From contig NZ_AEUX02000001.1 of assembly GCF_000188015.2 (NCBI RefSeq), positions 186,001 through 250,000 on the forward strand: a DNA stretch of 64,000 bases, written 5' to 3'. The stretch comes from Streptococcus ictaluri 707-05 (lineage in GTDB: Bacteria; Bacillota; Bacilli; Lactobacillales; Streptococcaceae). Shown here piece after piece: positions 18,051 to 28,902 of the stretch. The number at the start of each line of letters is the position of its first letter. Position 1 is the stretch's first letter. The position numbers were made by a program, and so were the translations under genes. Under the pieces are notes generated by a model that saw only the letters and a list, made by a program, of their open reading frames with translations, searched no databases and was not told the origin of the DNA.

Positions 18051-20873
18051 CAAGACAAAATTCTAATACATGGAGCCAGGGCTCACAATCTTAAAAATAT
18101 TGATGTAGAAATTCCTCGAGACAAATTAGTAGTTGTCACAGGGCTTTCAGGTTCAGGAAAGTCTAGTTTGGCTTTTGATACCATATATGTAGAAGGGCAA
18201 CGTCGTTATGTGGAGAGCTTATCCGCTTACGCCCGTCAATTTTTAGGGAACATGGAGAAGCCGGATGTAGACTCAATTGATGGGTTAAGCCCAGCTATTT
18301 CCATCGACCAAAAAACAACTAGCAAGAATCCACGGTCGACTGTCGGAACGGTTACTGAAATTAATGATTATTTACGTTTGCTTTATGCGCGTGTTGGGAC
18401 ACCTTACTGCATTAATGGCCATGGGGCAATTACGGCTTCATCTGTTGAGCAAATTGTCGAGCAAGTTTTGGAACTGCCAGAATGTACCAGGATGCAGATC
18501 CTGGCGCCAATTGTGAGACGTAAGAAAGGTCAACATAAGACTATTTTTGAAAAAATTCAAAAAGATGGTTATGTGCGTGTCCGTGTTGATGGGGATATCT
18601 ATGATATTTCAGAAGTTCCTGAATTATCTAAGAGTAAAATGCATGATATTGAAGTGGTCATTGACCGTTTAGTCAATAAAGACGGTATTCGAAGTCGCCT
18701 CTTTGACTCGGTTGAAGCGGCACTGCGTTTAGGAGATGGCTATCTGATGATTGATACCATGGATGGCAATGAACTTCTCTTTTCGGAGCATTACTCTTGC
18801 CCAGTTTGTGGCTTTACGGTACCAGAATTAGAGCCTCGTCTCTTTTCATTTAATGCCCCATTTGGTTCTTGTCCGACCTGTGATGGTTTGGGAATTAAAT
18901 TAGAAGTTGACCTGGACTTGGTAGTTCCTGATCCCACTAAGAGTCTTCGTGAGGGAGCTATTGCACCTTGGAATCCCATCTCATCTAATTATTACCCGAC
19001 CATGCTTGAGCAAGCCATGACACAGTTTGGCGTTGATATGGATAGGCCTTATGCAGATTTGAGTGAAGAAGACAAACAGTTGGTTCTTTACGGTTCTGGT
19101 GATAGGGAATTTCACTTTCACTATGTCAATGACTTTGGTGGTGAACGTAATATTGACATCGTATTTGAGGGTGTCGTTACTAATATCAATCGCCGCTATC
19201 ATGAAACCAATAGTGATTACACGCGCAATGTCATGCGAGCTTATATGAATGAATTGACTTGTGCTAGCTGTAATGGCTACCGCTTGAATGATCAAGCCCT
19301 TTGCGTTCGCGTAGGAGGTGAAGATGGTCCAAACATTGGAGAAATTTCAGAGCTTTCCATTGCAGATCATCTGGATTTGTTAGCTAACTTGACCTTGAGT
19401 GAGAACGAAGCGACAATAGCTAAACCTATTCTAAAGGAAATCCAGGACCGATTGAGTTTCTTAAAGAATGTGGGACTTAATTATTTAATGCTGTCACGCG
19501 CTGCAGGAACATTATCTGGAGGTGAGAGCCAGCGGATACGATTGGCGACTCAGATTGGATCTAACCTTTCAGGAGTTCTTTATGTTTTGGATGAGCCGTC
19601 TATAGGCCTTCATCAAAGAGATAATGATCGCTTGATTGACAGTCTTAAAAAGATGCGGGATTTAGGAAATACTCTGATTGTGGTCGAGCATGATGAAGAT
19701 ACCATGATGCAGGCAGATTGGCTCATTGATGTTGGGCCAGGTGCAGGAGAATTTGGTGGGCAAATTATTGCCTCTGGAACGCCTAAGCAAGTAGCACGCA
19801 ATCGTAAGTCGATTACAGGTCAATACTTATCAGGTAAAAAATCCATTCCAGTGCCCTTGGAAAGACGGCAAGGCAATGGTCGTTTCATTGAAATAAAAGG
19901 GGCTTGTGAACATAACCTTCAAGATTTAGATGTTCGTTTTCCTTTAGGTAAGTTTATCGCAGTGACAGGCGTTTCGGGTTCGGGGAAATCAACCTTGGTC
20001 AACAGTATTTTGAAAAAAGCTGTTGGACAGAAATTGAATCGAAATTCTGAAAAACCTGGTAAACACAAGTCTATTACAGGTATTGAACATATTGAGCGCT
20101 TAATTGACATTGACCAGAGTCCGATTGGAAGAACGCCAAGGTCTAACCCAGCGACTTATACCGGTGTTTTTGATGATATCCGTGACTTGTTTGCGCAGAC
20201 CAATGAGGCTAAGATTCGTGGTTACAAAAAAGGACGCTTCTCCTTTAATGTCAAAGGCGGTCGTTGCGAAGCTTGTTCGGGTGATGGTATTATCAAAATT
20301 GAGATGCACTTTTTACCAGACGTCTATGTTCCGTGTGAGGTTTGCCATGGCCGACGCTACAATTCAGAAACGCTAGAAGTTCATTACAAAGAAAAGAATA
20401 TTGCTCAGATTTTAGATATGACAGTCGATGATGCCCTAGACTTTTTCTCAGCTATTCCTAAAATAGCGAGGAAAATTCAGACCATCAAGGATGTGGGGTT
20501 GGGTTATGTCATTCTGGGGCAACCTGCCACAACCCTCTCTGGTGGTGAAGCTCAGCGGATGAAATTGGCTTCTGAGCTTCATAAACGCTCAACGGGTAAG
20601 AGTCTTTATATATTAGATGAGCCTACAACGGGTCTTCATACAGATGATATTGCCCGACTCTTGAAAGTGCTGGAGCGCTTTGTGGATGATGGCAATACCG
20701 TCCTTGTCATTGAGCACAATTTGGATGTCATTAAAGCAGCTGATTATATTATAGACTTAGGTCCAGAAGGCGGTGTTGGCGGTGGCCAAATCATTGCTAC
20801 TGGGACACCAGAAGAAGTCGCACGAGTTAAAGAAAGCTACACCGGTCACTATTTAAAACATAAATTATTTTAA
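18048..20873 (+). CDS. uvrA: Excinuclease ABC subunit A
   Basis: ATPase that recognises bulky DNA damage in nucleotide excision repair with UvrB. It is 941 aa, full length. There are two ABC modules: Walker [10 protein letters not shown] near residue 35 and GVSGSGKST near 645, with LSGGESQR and LSGGEAQR signatures. Zinc-finger CxxC pairs are seen at CPVCGF...CPTCDG, CASCNG and CEACSGDG...CEVCHG. The gene stands alone with its own terminator. Confidence 0.97.
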   Translation: MQDKILIHGARAHNLKNIDVEIPRDKLVVVTGLSGSGKSSLAFDTIYVEGQRRYVESLSAYARQFLGNMEKPDVDSIDGLSPAISIDQKTTSKNPRSTVGTVTEINDYLRLLYARVGTPYCINGHGAITASSVEQIVEQVLELPECTRMQILAPIVRRKKGQHKTIFEKIQKDGYVRVRVDGDIYDISEVPELSKSKMHDIEVVIDRLVNKDGIRSRLFDSVEAALRLGDGYLMIDTMDGNELLFSEHYSCPVCGFTVPELEPRLFSFNAPFGSCPTCDGLGIKLEVDLDLVVPDPTKSLREGAIAPWNPISSNYYPTMLEQAMTQFGVDMDRPYADLSEEDKQLVLYGSGDREFHFHYVNDFGGERNIDIVFEGVVTNINRRYHETNSDYTRNVMRAYMNELTCASCNGYRLNDQALCVRVGGEDGPNIGEISELSIADHLDLLANLTLSENEATIAKPILKEIQDRLSFLKNVGLNYLMLSRAAGTLSGGESQRIRLATQIGSNLSGVLYVLDEPSIGLHQRDNDRLIDSLKKMRDLGNTLIVVEHDEDTMMQADWLIDVGPGAGEFGGQIIASGTPKQVARNRKSITGQYLSGKKSIPVPLERRQGNGRFIEIKGACEHNLQDLDVRFPLGKFIAVTGVSGSGKSTLVNSILKKAVGQKLNRNSEKPGKHKSITGIEHIERLIDIDQSPIGRTPRSNPATYTGVFDDIRDLFAQTNEAKIRGYKKGRFSFNVKGGRCEACSGDGIIKIEMHFLPDVYVPCEVCHGRRYNSETLEVHYKEKNIAQILDMTVDDALDFFSAIPKIARKIQTIKDVGLGYVILGQPATTLSGGEAQRMKLASELHKRSTGKSLYILDEPTTGLHTDDIARLLKVLERFVDDGNTVLVIEHNLDVIKAADYIIDLGPEGGVGGGQIIATGTPEEVARVKESYTGHYLKHKLF

Positions 20874-20879
20874 ACGTTG

Positions 20880-20920
20880 AAATTCCTATGTTTTAAAAAT
20901 TATAGGAATTTTATATTTTG
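20880..20920 (+). terminator. uvrA terminator
   Basis: AAATTCCTAT pairs with ATAGGAATTT across a 12-base loop, followed by a T-rich stretch. Confidence 0.75.
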
Positions 20921-20978
20921 AAAGAATGATAATCTGTTTAATGGTAAAATAGTTTCATAATATTTATTGGAGGGAAGA

Positions 20979-22787
20979 ATGGCTAAGTTACCTGTTTCAA
21001 ATGATTTTATTGCTAATGAAGTGAAGTCGACTATACCGTATATTTTTTCTAGTTTAAAAAAATTTTATAAAGACATAAAATTTAAAACAGAGGAAGAACT
21101 TGGAATAGTTTACATGGACTATTTAGAGTTTACATACAAGAAATATTCTACGGTGAAAACCTTGCTATATAAAAATGAAGGAAAGCATTTATATGATTTC
21201 TATGAACATACAAGTTTAAAAAGCGATACTAGAAGTGAGATAAAAACAGATAACACAGAGTTGATTTTTGATGAGAAACAAAATGTGATAATAACTGGAA
21301 CTGGTGGAATAGGTAAGTCGATGTTAGTAAAGCATATTTTTATAAATCAGGTACAACAAGCAACTACAATACCAATTTTTATTGAATTAAAGTCTCTTAA
21401 TGACTTCGAACATTTAGAAAAAACTTTAGAAGATTTTATCTATGTTGAGACTTATAACAATCATCTAAATCTGGAGCGAGAATACTTTATTTCAACTTTA
21501 AAGTTAGGGAAATATACTATTATTTTTGATGGACTTGATGAGGTTGTTGCTTCTAAACGTCAGTGGTTAGATAAAGCTATAAAAGATTTTGTATCTTTAT
21601 ATGATAAGAATAGGTATGTTTTATCTTCTAGACCATCAGAAGTTTTTATAGGATGGGACAATTTCATTGAGTATGAAATGAAAGTCCTCTCTAAAGAACA
21701 GGCACTATCTTTAGTGAATAAATTGGACTATGATTCAAAAATAAAAAAAGCATTTTATCGGGATTTGAAGGACTTTTTATATGTTAATCACGAATCATTT
21801 GCTTCAATTCCTCTGTTGCTAACAATAATGTTAATGACCTTTGAAGCTGGTGCATCAATTCCAAATAATTTGACTGATTTCTATAATCAAGCTTTCTATA
21901 CTTTGTATCAAAGACATGATGCATCTAAATCTGGATATAAATGTGAATTAAAAACCAAGTTATCTCCGGAAGAATTTAAATCAGTATTATCTTACGTTGG
22001 AATGAAAACATTTTTTGACAGCCAAGTTGATTTTAATACAAGTACAGTTGATAAAGCTATAAGGAGATATCAAGAAAAAATTAATATTAAAATGAGCAGT
22101 TTTGACTTTATTTTTGATGCTACCAATAGTGCGTGCATGTTGATTCAGGAAGGAACTGATTTGAAATTCTCGCATCGTTCTTTTCAAGAATATTTTGCTG
22201 CTCTAGGAATTAATCAACTAGATGATAAATTGCAGAAGCAAATTTTGCTCCAATGGGTAAAAGAAGATCGAAATAATATATCGGCCCATAAGACTTTTAT
22301 GAACTCCTTGTTTTCGATACAGAAAGAGAGAACTTACAAAAATTTATGTTTGCCAGTAATTGAAAAGATGGAGGAATTGTATTTAGGAATGCCAGATATT
22401 GACTTTGTTATTCAAAATTGTTTTAAGCATTTTCGTTTAGCGAAAGGAAAAACCAATCAAAAAGGAATTGGATTTGGATTGGCTGATGACTATGCTTACT
22501 ATTTCAGTTTACAATTCATTATTTTTCATTCAATTGGTAAGGATATCTCGTCTGTTCATAACAAAGAAGAGGTGGAGCTTTTAGAAATGAAACTATATGA
22601 TTTATTGGAGGAGGACCAACGATACTCGTTTAATGACTTAGTTGAAGAAGAAAAAGTACTATTACGTCAATGGATTGATAACTGGTATATGGCAAGGCAT
22701 AGATTTTTAAAACAGTGGGCAAAAGAGTTTGTTGAAAATAGCAGCACCCAAAAGAGAACTTTACAAAACATTATGAACTCCATATGA
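20979..22787 (+). CDS. Standalone NACHT-domain NTPase, candidate anti-phage defence protein
   Basis: This 602 aa protein starts at the ATG at 20979 behind TGGAGGGAAG. The NACHT module is clear: Walker A GTGGIGKS (107-114), Walker B IIFDGLDE (181-188), sensor VLSSRPS (214-220) and the winged-helix motif FSHRSFQEYFAA (397-408). The first 95 residues are helical with no effector fold I recognise, and about 190 residues follow the NACHT core. Bacterial NACHT proteins (bNACHT) are established phage-defence ATPases related to animal NLRs; membership is inference from the motifs. It looks more AT-rich than its neighbours and sits alone between housekeeping genes, which suggests acquisition. Confidence 0.82.
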   Translation: MAKLPVSNDFIANEVKSTIPYIFSSLKKFYKDIKFKTEEELGIVYMDYLEFTYKKYSTVKTLLYKNEGKHLYDFYEHTSLKSDTRSEIKTDNTELIFDEKQNVIITGTGGIGKSMLVKHIFINQVQQATTIPIFIELKSLNDFEHLEKTLEDFIYVETYNNHLNLEREYFISTLKLGKYTIIFDGLDEVVASKRQWLDKAIKDFVSLYDKNRYVLSSRPSEVFIGWDNFIEYEMKVLSKEQALSLVNKLDYDSKIKKAFYRDLKDFLYVNHESFASIPLLLTIMLMTFEAGASIPNNLTDFYNQAFYTLYQRHDASKSGYKCELKTKLSPEEFKSVLSYVGMKTFFDSQVDFNTSTVDKAIRRYQEKINIKMSSFDFIFDATNSACMLIQEGTDLKFSHRSFQEYFAALGINQLDDKLQKQILLQWVKEDRNNISAHKTFMNSLFSIQKERTYKNLCLPVIEKMEELYLGMPDIDFVIQNCFKHFRLAKGKTNQKGIGFGLADDYAYYFSLQFIIFHSIGKDISSVHNKEEVELLEMKLYDLLEEDQRYSFNDLVEEEKVLLRQWIDNWYMARHRFLKQWAKEFVENSSTQKRTLQNIMNSI

Positions 22788-23098
22788 TATTTGAATATAA
22801 TATAATCTTATAAATTTACTAAGATTAACACTTATTGGGTGCTAAACCCAATTAAATTTTACAGTTGTTTGCGCTTGTTATCCTGACAAATATTAATGGT
22901 AATGCTGAGAACGATGATGTTCTCTTTTACAGGATTATAAATCATTCAAATTCTAGAAAATTACACAGGATGTTACTTGAAATATAAATTTCTTTAAAAA
23001 AGGAGTCTGAAAGGACTCTTTTTTACTTGGATTCTGTCTTTTAAAAGCCATGAATTCATGATAAACTTAGGTTAGTTTTTTCACTGGAAGGAGTCCTG
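22788..23098. other. Intergenic region between the NACHT gene and pepQ
   Basis: About 310 A/T-rich bases. It ends in an intrinsic terminator (22996-23024) and then the pepQ ribosome site. A stretch near 22850-22935 (from TGTTTGCGC to TTTTACAGG) is less AT-rich and might be a gene relic, but no frame stands out. Confidence 0.4.
22996..23024 (+). terminator. Intrinsic terminator upstream of pepQ
   Basis: AAAAAAGGAGTC and GACTCTTTTTT enclose TGAAAG. It is placed to end transcripts from the NACHT side. Confidence 0.75.
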
Positions 23099-24175
23099 AT
23101 GTCACCATTTTTAAAAGAGCGTGTCAGTCGCTGTCAAAAAGAGTTAGAGGCAAAGGGTCTGGATGCTATTTTGATTACCAATTTAACCAATATCTATTAT
23201 TTGACAGGTTTTTCAGGGACATCGGCTACTCTATTGTTAACGTCAAAAAGACGATTGTTGATTACAGATGCTCGTTACAGCTTGATCGCCAAAGCTTGTG
23301 TGAGTGACTTTGATATTATTGAGAGTCGTACCCCTTTGGAAGTGGCAGCAAAGGTTTTGAAAGAAGATGGACTTAAGTCTCTAGCTTTTGAAAATCAGGT
23401 TCCGTTTTCTTTTTACCAATCGTTAGAGGCTGTTTTTGCGGGCCTTGAACTTCTTCCTCAGTCTCAATGGGTAGAGCAGTTTCGATTAATAAAAGACCAA
23501 AGTGAAATTGAAACGATTGCCAAGGCTTGTTCTATTTCGGATAAAGCCTTCATTGATGTTTTAGATTTTATTAAGCCTGGTCAAACCAGTGAGCTAGAGG
23601 TGGCTAACTTTTTAGATTTTCGTATGCGTCATTATGGGGCAACAGGTGTGTCTTTTGAAACCATTGCTGCGTCTGGAGAACGTTCGGCCATACCACATGG
23701 CGTCGCCAGCTCTAAAATCATTCAATAAGGTGAAAGCTTAACCTTGGATTTTGGCTGTTATTACAATCATTATGTCAGTGATATGACACGTACCATTCAT
23801 ATTGGTGAGGTGACTGATCAAGAACGTGAGATTTATCAGTTGGTTTTAGCTGCCAATCAAGCGTTGATTGCAAAGGCGCGTGCTGGTATGACTTATCGTG
23901 ACTATGATGGCATTCCACGTCAAGTCTTGACGGATGCCGGTTATGGTGAACATTTTACCCATGGTATTGGGCATGGTATCGGCTTGGACATTCATGAAGA
24001 TCCATTTTTTGGCAAATCAGACCAAGAACTACAAGTTGGTATGGTGGTAACAGATGAGCCTGGACATTATTTTGACCATCAATTTGGGGTACGTATTGAA
24101 GATGACTTGGTCATTACAAAGAGTGGTTGCCAAGTCTTAACGAAAGCCCCTAAAGAACTAATTGTTTTGACCTAA
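23099..24175 (+). pseudogene. pepQ: Xaa-Pro dipeptidase PepQ, interrupted by an in-frame TAA
   Basis: M24 metallopeptidase that splits X-Pro dipeptides. The gene starts at ATG 23099 behind AAGGAG. It reads normally through the creatinase-like N-terminal domain to codon 209, meets TAA at 23726-23728, and continues in the same frame (GESLTLDFG) to the natural end at 24175. The catalytic half after the stop holds all visible metal ligands: Asp in LDFG, Asp in SDMTRT, His in THGIGHGIG, Glu in TDEPG and Glu in RIEDD. One base change (for example CAA or AAA to TAA) explains it. A TTG at 23744 could restart translation, but the product would lack the N-terminal domain. Confidence 0.9.
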
Positions 24176-24212
24176 ATGACCCGACAAAAAAATAATGAAT
24201 GAGGAGAAAAAG

Positions 24213-24668
24213 ATGGCAAATAGACTTTCTTGGCAAGATTATTTTATGGCTAATGCCGAGTTGATTTCAAAACGGTCAACTTGTGATCGGGCTTATGTCG
24301 GGGCTGTTTTGGTTAAGGACAACAGAATCATTGCGACAGGTTACAACGGTGGTGTCTCAGCTACCGATAACTGTAATGAGGCAGGACATTATATGGAAGA
24401 TGGTCATTGTATTCGAACGGTTCATGCGGAAATGAATGCCCTCATCCAATGTGCTAAAGAGGGGATTTCAACGGATGGGACAGAACTTTACGTAACCCAT
24501 TTTCCTTGTATTAATTGCACCAAGGCGCTTTTACAAGCAGGAATCCGCAAAATCACCTATAAAGCTGACTATCGTCCGCACCCTTTTGCCATGGAATTAA
24601 TGGAGAAAAAAGGGGTTATTTACCAACAACATCCGGTTCCTCATATTATTTTAGGAGGAGATGACTAG
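24213..24668 (+). CDS. comEB: dCMP/deoxycytidylate deaminase family protein
   Basis: Zinc-dependent deaminase making dUMP from dCMP; the same gene is called comEB in Bacillus. It is 151 aa with start ATG 24213 behind GAGGAG. The Zn and catalytic motif HAEMNA sits near residue 71 and the PCINC motif near residue 98. An extra Cys/His set ([19 protein letters not shown]) is typical of the dCMP deaminase subgroup. Confidence 0.92.
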   Translation: MANRLSWQDYFMANAELISKRSTCDRAYVGAVLVKDNRIIATGYNGGVSATDNCNEAGHYMEDGHCIRTVHAEMNALIQCAKEGISTDGTELYVTHFPCINCTKALLQAGIRKITYKADYRPHPFAMELMEKKGVIYQQHPVPHIILGGDD

Positions 24669-24752
24669 TGAGCTCTTGTCATAAAACATTTGAGCAGAAT
24701 AGGGTTTTGTGGTAAAATGAGATGATAAATATTTTAGTAAGAGGTAATAATA

Positions 24753-25310
24753 ATGATTGAAGCAAGTAAGCTTAAAGCAGGTATGACATTTGAATCAGAA
24801 GGAAAATTAATCCGTGTTCTTGAAGCGAGTCACCATAAACCTGGTAAAGGAAACACTATCATGCGTATGAAACTACGTGACGTGCGTACAGGATCAACTT
24901 TTGATACAACTTACCGCCCAGATGAAAAATTTGAACAAGCGATCATTGAAACAGTTCCAGCTCAATACCTATACAAAATGGATGATACAGCTTACTTCAT
25001 GAATACAGATACTTACGATCAGTATGAAATTCCAGTTGCCAATGTTGAGCAAGAATTGTTGTACATTCTTGAAAACTCTGATGTTAAAATCCAATTTTAT
25101 GGAAGTGAAGTTATCGGTGTGACTGTTCCAACAACCGTTGAATTGACAGTAGCTGAAACACAACCTTCTATTAAAGGAGCAACAGTGACTGGTTCAGGTA
25201 AGCCAGCAACTATGGAAACAGGTCTTGTTGTTAACGTTCCAGACTTTATCGAAGCAGGTCAAAAACTCGTTATCAATACTGCTGAAGGTACTTACGTTTC
25301 TCGTGCCTAA
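24753..25310 (+). CDS. efp: Elongation factor P
   Basis: Relieves ribosome stalling at polyproline. It is 185 aa with three OB-like domains. The N-terminal loop HHKPGKGN carries the Lys that contacts the peptidyl-tRNA. The C-terminal domain ends in [17 protein letters not shown]. It is followed by asp23 and nusB, the usual order here. Confidence 0.96.
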   Translation: MIEASKLKAGMTFESEGKLIRVLEASHHKPGKGNTIMRMKLRDVRTGSTFDTTYRPDEKFEQAIIETVPAQYLYKMDDTAYFMNTDTYDQYEIPVANVEQELLYILENSDVKIQFYGSEVIGVTVPTTVELTVAETQPSIKGATVTGSGKPATMETGLVVNVPDFIEAGQKLVINTAEGTYVSRA

Positions 25311-25355
25311 TTCGTCATTATAATTGATTAGTCTAGGGGAAAGAAAGGAAATGCT

Positions 25356-25745
25356 ATGACAACTGAAAATATTGGGGAAATTGTTATTTCACCACGAGTA
25401 CTTGAAGTGATTACAGGGATTGCAACAACTCAGGTTGATGGCGTTCACTCACTTCATAATAAAAAAATGGCAGACAGTTTTAACAAAGCTAGTCTTGGCA
25501 AAGGGGTTTATCTCCAAACAGACGAAGCAGGTGATGTTAAAGCTGATATCTATGTTTACTTGCAATATGGGGTAAAGGTGCCAGCGGTAGCTATTGCTAT
25601 TCAAAAAGCGGTCAAGTCAGCGGTTTATGATATGGCAGAGGTCCTTATTTCTTCTGTTAATATTCATGTTGAAGGAATTGTTCCTGAGAAAACACCAAAA
25701 CCAGAAATGAAATCACTTTTTGATGAGGATTTTTTGGATGACTAA
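25356..25745 (+). CDS. Asp23/Gls24 family envelope stress protein
   Basis: This 129 aa protein has the Asp23 core ([25 protein letters not shown] and [12 protein letters not shown]). The family includes alkaline-shock and general-stress proteins attached at the membrane. The stop overlaps the nusB start, so the two are translationally coupled. Confidence 0.88.
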   Translation: MTTENIGEIVISPRVLEVITGIATTQVDGVHSLHNKKMADSFNKASLGKGVYLQTDEAGDVKADIYVYLQYGVKVPAVAIAIQKAVKSAVYDMAEVLISSVNIHVEGIVPEKTPKPEMKSLFDEDFLDD

Positions 25746-26196
25746 AAGTTTTCAAAACTCGAGAAGAGATCTACGTGAACGTGCCTTTCAAGCGCTCTTT
25801 AATATGGAAATGGGTGGTGAATTTCTGACGGCCTCTCAATTCGCCTACGACTATGATAAAGCTAGAGAAGGGCAAGAGCAACCTCTTGAAGTTCCTGTCT
25901 TTCTATTAAATCTTGTTAATGGGGTTATTGCTCATCAAACAGAACTAGATGAGTTAATTACCAATAACCTCAAAGTGGGCTGGACATTGGATCGTTTGAC
26001 TGTGTCAGATAAGACCATGCTACGATTGGGACTTTTTGAAATTAAATATTTTAATGAAACACCGGACCGTGTGGCTTTGAATGAAATCATTGAAATTGCT
26101 AAAAAATATTCAGATGACCGTTCAGCCAAGTTTATTAACGGTTTGTTGAGTCAGTTTGTCTCAACTGAAGAGCCTGTTCAAGAAAAAAAAGAATAA
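25738..26196 (+). CDS. nusB: Transcription antitermination factor NusB
   Basis: This 152 aa all-helical protein joins the rRNA antitermination complex with NusE (S10). The start is the ATG at 25738, overlapping the end of the Asp23 gene by 8 bases. N-terminal [16 protein letters not shown] and C-terminal [25 protein letters not shown] are the family signatures. Confidence 0.95.
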   Translation: MTKSFQNSRRDLRERAFQALFNMEMGGEFLTASQFAYDYDKAREGQEQPLEVPVFLLNLVNGVIAHQTELDELITNNLKVGWTLDRLTVSDKTMLRLGLFEIKYFNETPDRVALNEIIEIAKKYSDDRSAKFINGLLSQFVSTEEPVQEKKE

Positions 26197-26197
26197 C

Positions 26198-26231
26198 AAA
26201 AAAACTCACTTCCTTTGGAAGTGGGTTTTTT
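26198..26231 (+). terminator. nusB operon terminator
   Basis: AAAAAACTCACTTCC pairs with GGAAGTGGGTTTTTT across TTT. Confidence 0.85.
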
Positions 26232-26331
26232 GATTTGAGAAAGTTCTTTGCAATTCTTGTTTACAAATCAAGTGGATGTCTATATGGCAAGGCAAAGAGC
26301 ATGTTTTAGAAGAACGGAGTTACGTGTGGCT

Positions 26332-27297
26332 TTAAAGGCTGCTTCCTGGTAGAAGTCGGATGGGTAAGATATAATCTTTACTTGTTTTTTGACCGTTGAT
26401 TTTTTTGAGGAGAACCTCAACGCAGAGTTTTGCGATTTCGTCAATAGGTTGTTTGATGGTAGTTAGTTGCGGGAAGTAGTTTTCGGTGAAAGTAGTCCCA
26501 TCATAGCCGATGATTTTAAGATCCTCTGGGATGCGGAGTTGCATGTCTTTAGCAATTTTCATAATCAAAATAGCTGTTAAATCATCTGAAGCAAAGATGC
26601 CATCGGGATTTTGAGTTGCCAAAATTGATTTGATTTCTATTTCACGTCGGATGGTAGACAGCTCTTTAGGTAGTTTAACGATGTCAGCTTTTTTTTGAAG
26701 TTGGTAATTAAAACCTAACTGTCGCAATCCTGTTGGAGAATCTGAATGGTCATTGCCTGTAATCATGAGAATGCTTTGGCAGCCATGTTTTTGAAGCGTT
26801 TTGGCGGCTAGTCGCCCTCCTTCAAAATTATCTGATGAAACGATAGGAATATTAGGCGCTAAATTGCGATCGAAAGCAACGATAGGAGCTTCAACGCGTT
26901 CATAGTCATTAATGCCCAGATTGTGACTAGAAGAAATAATGCCATCGACTTGATTGGCGGCCAGCATTTCGAGATAATCTCGTTCCTTCTCTGGTTTATT
27001 CTCACTATTACAAATAATGCTCTTATAACCGTGGTTGAACAATTCGATTTCCAAGTGCTCAATAAGTTCGGCATAAAAGACGTTGCTGATATTTGGAAAT
27101 ATCAAACCTATCAGCTGTGCTGATTTGCCTTGTAGGCTTCGCGCTAGGTTATTAGGCTTATAACCTAAGTCACGCATGGCCTTAGTTACCTTATCCACCG
27201 TTTTTTGGGATAGATAGCCTTTTTTATTAATGACTCGAGAAACAGTGGTAGGGCTGACACCAGCTAATGCCGCCACATCTGTTAATTTTGCGACCAC
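26332..27297 (-). CDS. scrR: Sucrose operon repressor, LacI family
   Basis: This 321 aa protein has an N-terminal helix-turn-helix (LTDVAALAGVSPTTVSRVIN) and a periplasmic-binding-like sensor domain. It appears to start with GTG at 27297, eight bases after GAGG inside the scrB/scrR junction. It follows scrB by 2 bases in the same operon. It likely represses scrA and scrB through the operators at 28764-28835, as in S. mutans. Confidence 0.92.
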   Translation of the reverse strand: MVAKLTDVAALAGVSPTTVSRVINKKGYLSQKTVDKVTKAMRDLGYKPNNLARSLQGKSAQLIGLIFPNISNVFYAELIEHLEIELFNHGYKSIICNSENKPEKERDYLEMLAANQVDGIISSSHNLGINDYERVEAPIVAFDRNLAPNIPIVSSDNFEGGRLAAKTLQKHGCQSILMITGNDHSDSPTGLRQLGFNYQLQKKADIVKLPKELSTIRREIEIKSILATQNPDGIFASDDLTAILIMKIAKDMQLRIPEDLKIIGYDGTTFTENYFPQLTTIKQPIDEIAKLCVEVLLKKINGQKTSKDYILPIRLLPGSSL

Positions 27298-27299
27298 CT

Positions 27300-28736
27300 T
27301 TAATACCTCATTTCATAGTAGTGCCCAGTCACTTGCCCAACTAAATGCTTAATACCGGTTTGATTAGCGTCTGGAAAGACACGACTAGTCAAGACCCGTT
27401 GACCCTGATTGACGAAAATTTCCACAAGTGCCTTGTCAACGTAGATATTAAGTGTAACATGCTCTTGAGGAATTTGGCAAGAGCGCTGTTGTCCAAAAGC
27501 TTGAGCGTAAGGCTGTCCAGCCTTGCTGCGATCAATCTCCATATATCCCTTTTGGGTATCTACTGTCAAAAGTAGTCCGCTATGCTGATTCGCAAAGAGT
27601 TGTATTTGTGCTTTTTGATCAGCGGAAATATCTAAAACCAACTCATATGTATTGGAGCTCTTATCGAGAGACTGAAAAACTTGAGCTTCTTGCCTCAGCT
27701 TTTTTAAATTATCGACAGGGAATTGATAGAGTTGTCCATTTTTGAGACTGAGTTCTTTAACCAAGCTGAGGGCTCCTTGGTAGTCGTAGCGATCGGTTGG
27801 ATAATTAATATCGGGCAAGCCGACCCAGGAGACAGCTAAGACGCGACTATCTGGACTGTTAAAAGCTTGAGTAGCATAAGTCTCAAATCCAAAATCAAGA
27901 TTTTGAATCGGCTGGCCTCCTACCAAGCGAGCTTCTTTGGGATCAAAATGGTCAAAGACTTGATAAGTATTGGGGTAAATATTGTCATAATGAAGTTCGG
28001 AACGGTCCAGACCCTGGGGGCTAGAGATTAATACAGGTTTATCGTCAATAAAAACTAAATGTGGGCATTCCACCATGTACTGCCCTTGCCATTCACCAAT
28101 ATCTAAATCGCCCAGTAATTGCCAGTTGGTAACATCGTTATTGATGGCTTTATACAGTTTAATAAGACCTTGTCCTTCTTTATTTTGGGCACCAATAAGG
28201 GCATAAAATTCTTCCTTGTAGCAAAAAAATTGAGGGTCACGAAAGTGATCGGTCACATCTTTTGGTTGCTTAATTAAGGCTTGAGGAAGTTTTTGAATCT
28301 TTCCTTCCTTTGACATCCAGGCTCCTAATTGAAAGGCTTGCCGATTCCAGTCTTTATCACGGACATTTCCGGTATAAAATAAGAACAACTGGTCTTTGAT
28401 AGGGTAAGCTGATCCAGAGTATGCCCCGTGGCTATCCAAAGGACTATCAGGAAGGAGTCGTGTCTGACTCTCGGTAAAGTGCACCAAATCAGTAGAATAG
28501 GTGTGTACCCATTCTTTGAGTCCATGTGCCGGACCAAAGGGCCAATGCTGATAAAAAAGATGGAATTGCCCGTTGAAGTAAGAAAAGCCATTAGGATCAT
28601 TTAGTAAGCCAGTTCTGGCTTCGATATGATAGTGGCAGCGCCAAGGAGATTGGTTGACTCTGTTTTCTATGTTTTTAAGCTCTTCTTTAGTCCAGTCTTG
28701 GTAGGGACGGTAGCGAACTTCTCTTGGTAATTCCAT
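27300..28736 (-). CDS. scrB: Sucrose-6-phosphate hydrolase (GH32)
   Basis: Cleaves sucrose-6-phosphate from the PTS into glucose-6-phosphate and fructose. It is 478 aa. The GH32 beta-propeller has the nucleophile Asp in GLLNDPNGFSYF, the RDP transition-state motif in HFRDPQFF and the acid/base Glu in MVECPHL. A beta-sandwich domain follows. It is divergent from scrA and co-transcribed with scrR. Confidence 0.95.
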   Translation of the reverse strand: MELPREVRYRPYQDWTKEELKNIENRVNQSPWRCHYHIEARTGLLNDPNGFSYFNGQFHLFYQHWPFGPAHGLKEWVHTYSTDLVHFTESQTRLLPDSPLDSHGAYSGSAYPIKDQLFLFYTGNVRDKDWNRQAFQLGAWMSKEGKIQKLPQALIKQPKDVTDHFRDPQFFCYKEEFYALIGAQNKEGQGLIKLYKAINNDVTNWQLLGDLDIGEWQGQYMVECPHLVFIDDKPVLISSPQGLDRSELHYDNIYPNTYQVFDHFDPKEARLVGGQPIQNLDFGFETYATQAFNSPDSRVLAVSWVGLPDINYPTDRYDYQGALSLVKELSLKNGQLYQFPVDNLKKLRQEAQVFQSLDKSSNTYELVLDISADQKAQIQLFANQHSGLLLTVDTQKGYMEIDRSKAGQPYAQAFGQQRSCQIPQEHVTLNIYVDKALVEIFVNQGQRVLTSRVFPDANQTGIKHLVGQVTGHYYEMRY

Positions 28737-28763
28737 ATTGTTTCTCCTTTATCTTTAAAGTAT

Positions 28764-28780
28764 ATGATAAACGTTTTCCT
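28764..28780. promoter_or_regulatory. Putative ScrR/CcpA operator in the scrB promoter
   Basis: ATGATAAACGTTTTCCT is a LacI-family-type palindrome. On the minus strand it falls in the spacer of a candidate scrB promoter (TTATCA, 17 bases, TATACT). It fits ScrR or CcpA; both bind similar sites. Confidence 0.5.
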
Positions 28781-28817
28781 TTGATAAATCAAGTTTTTTA
28801 TGTTTTTAAAATAATTT

Positions 28818-28857
28818 TATATCAAACGATTGACATAAAATGGAATCGTGTTAAAAT
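28818..28857 (+). promoter_or_regulatory. scrA promoter with overlapping operator
   Basis: TTGACA (28830-28835), a 16-base spacer and TAAAAT (28852-28857). The half-palindrome TATCAAACGATTGACA overlaps the -35, a good position for repression by ScrR. Confidence 0.5.
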
Positions 28858-28902
28858 GTAGGTAACTTGTCAAAGACATGCTTAAAAAGGTAAGGAGATC
28901 TT

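Noticed and set aside
18028..18066. Twelve-codon frame [12 protein letters not shown] overlapping the uvrA start
   Set aside because: The G-rich ribosome site directly abuts its ATG, so translation is doubtful; mentioned only with the hairpin.
22948..22962. CodY-like sequence AAATTCTAGAAAATT upstream of pepQ
   Set aside because: Three mismatches in an A/T-rich region, and a terminator lies between it and pepQ.
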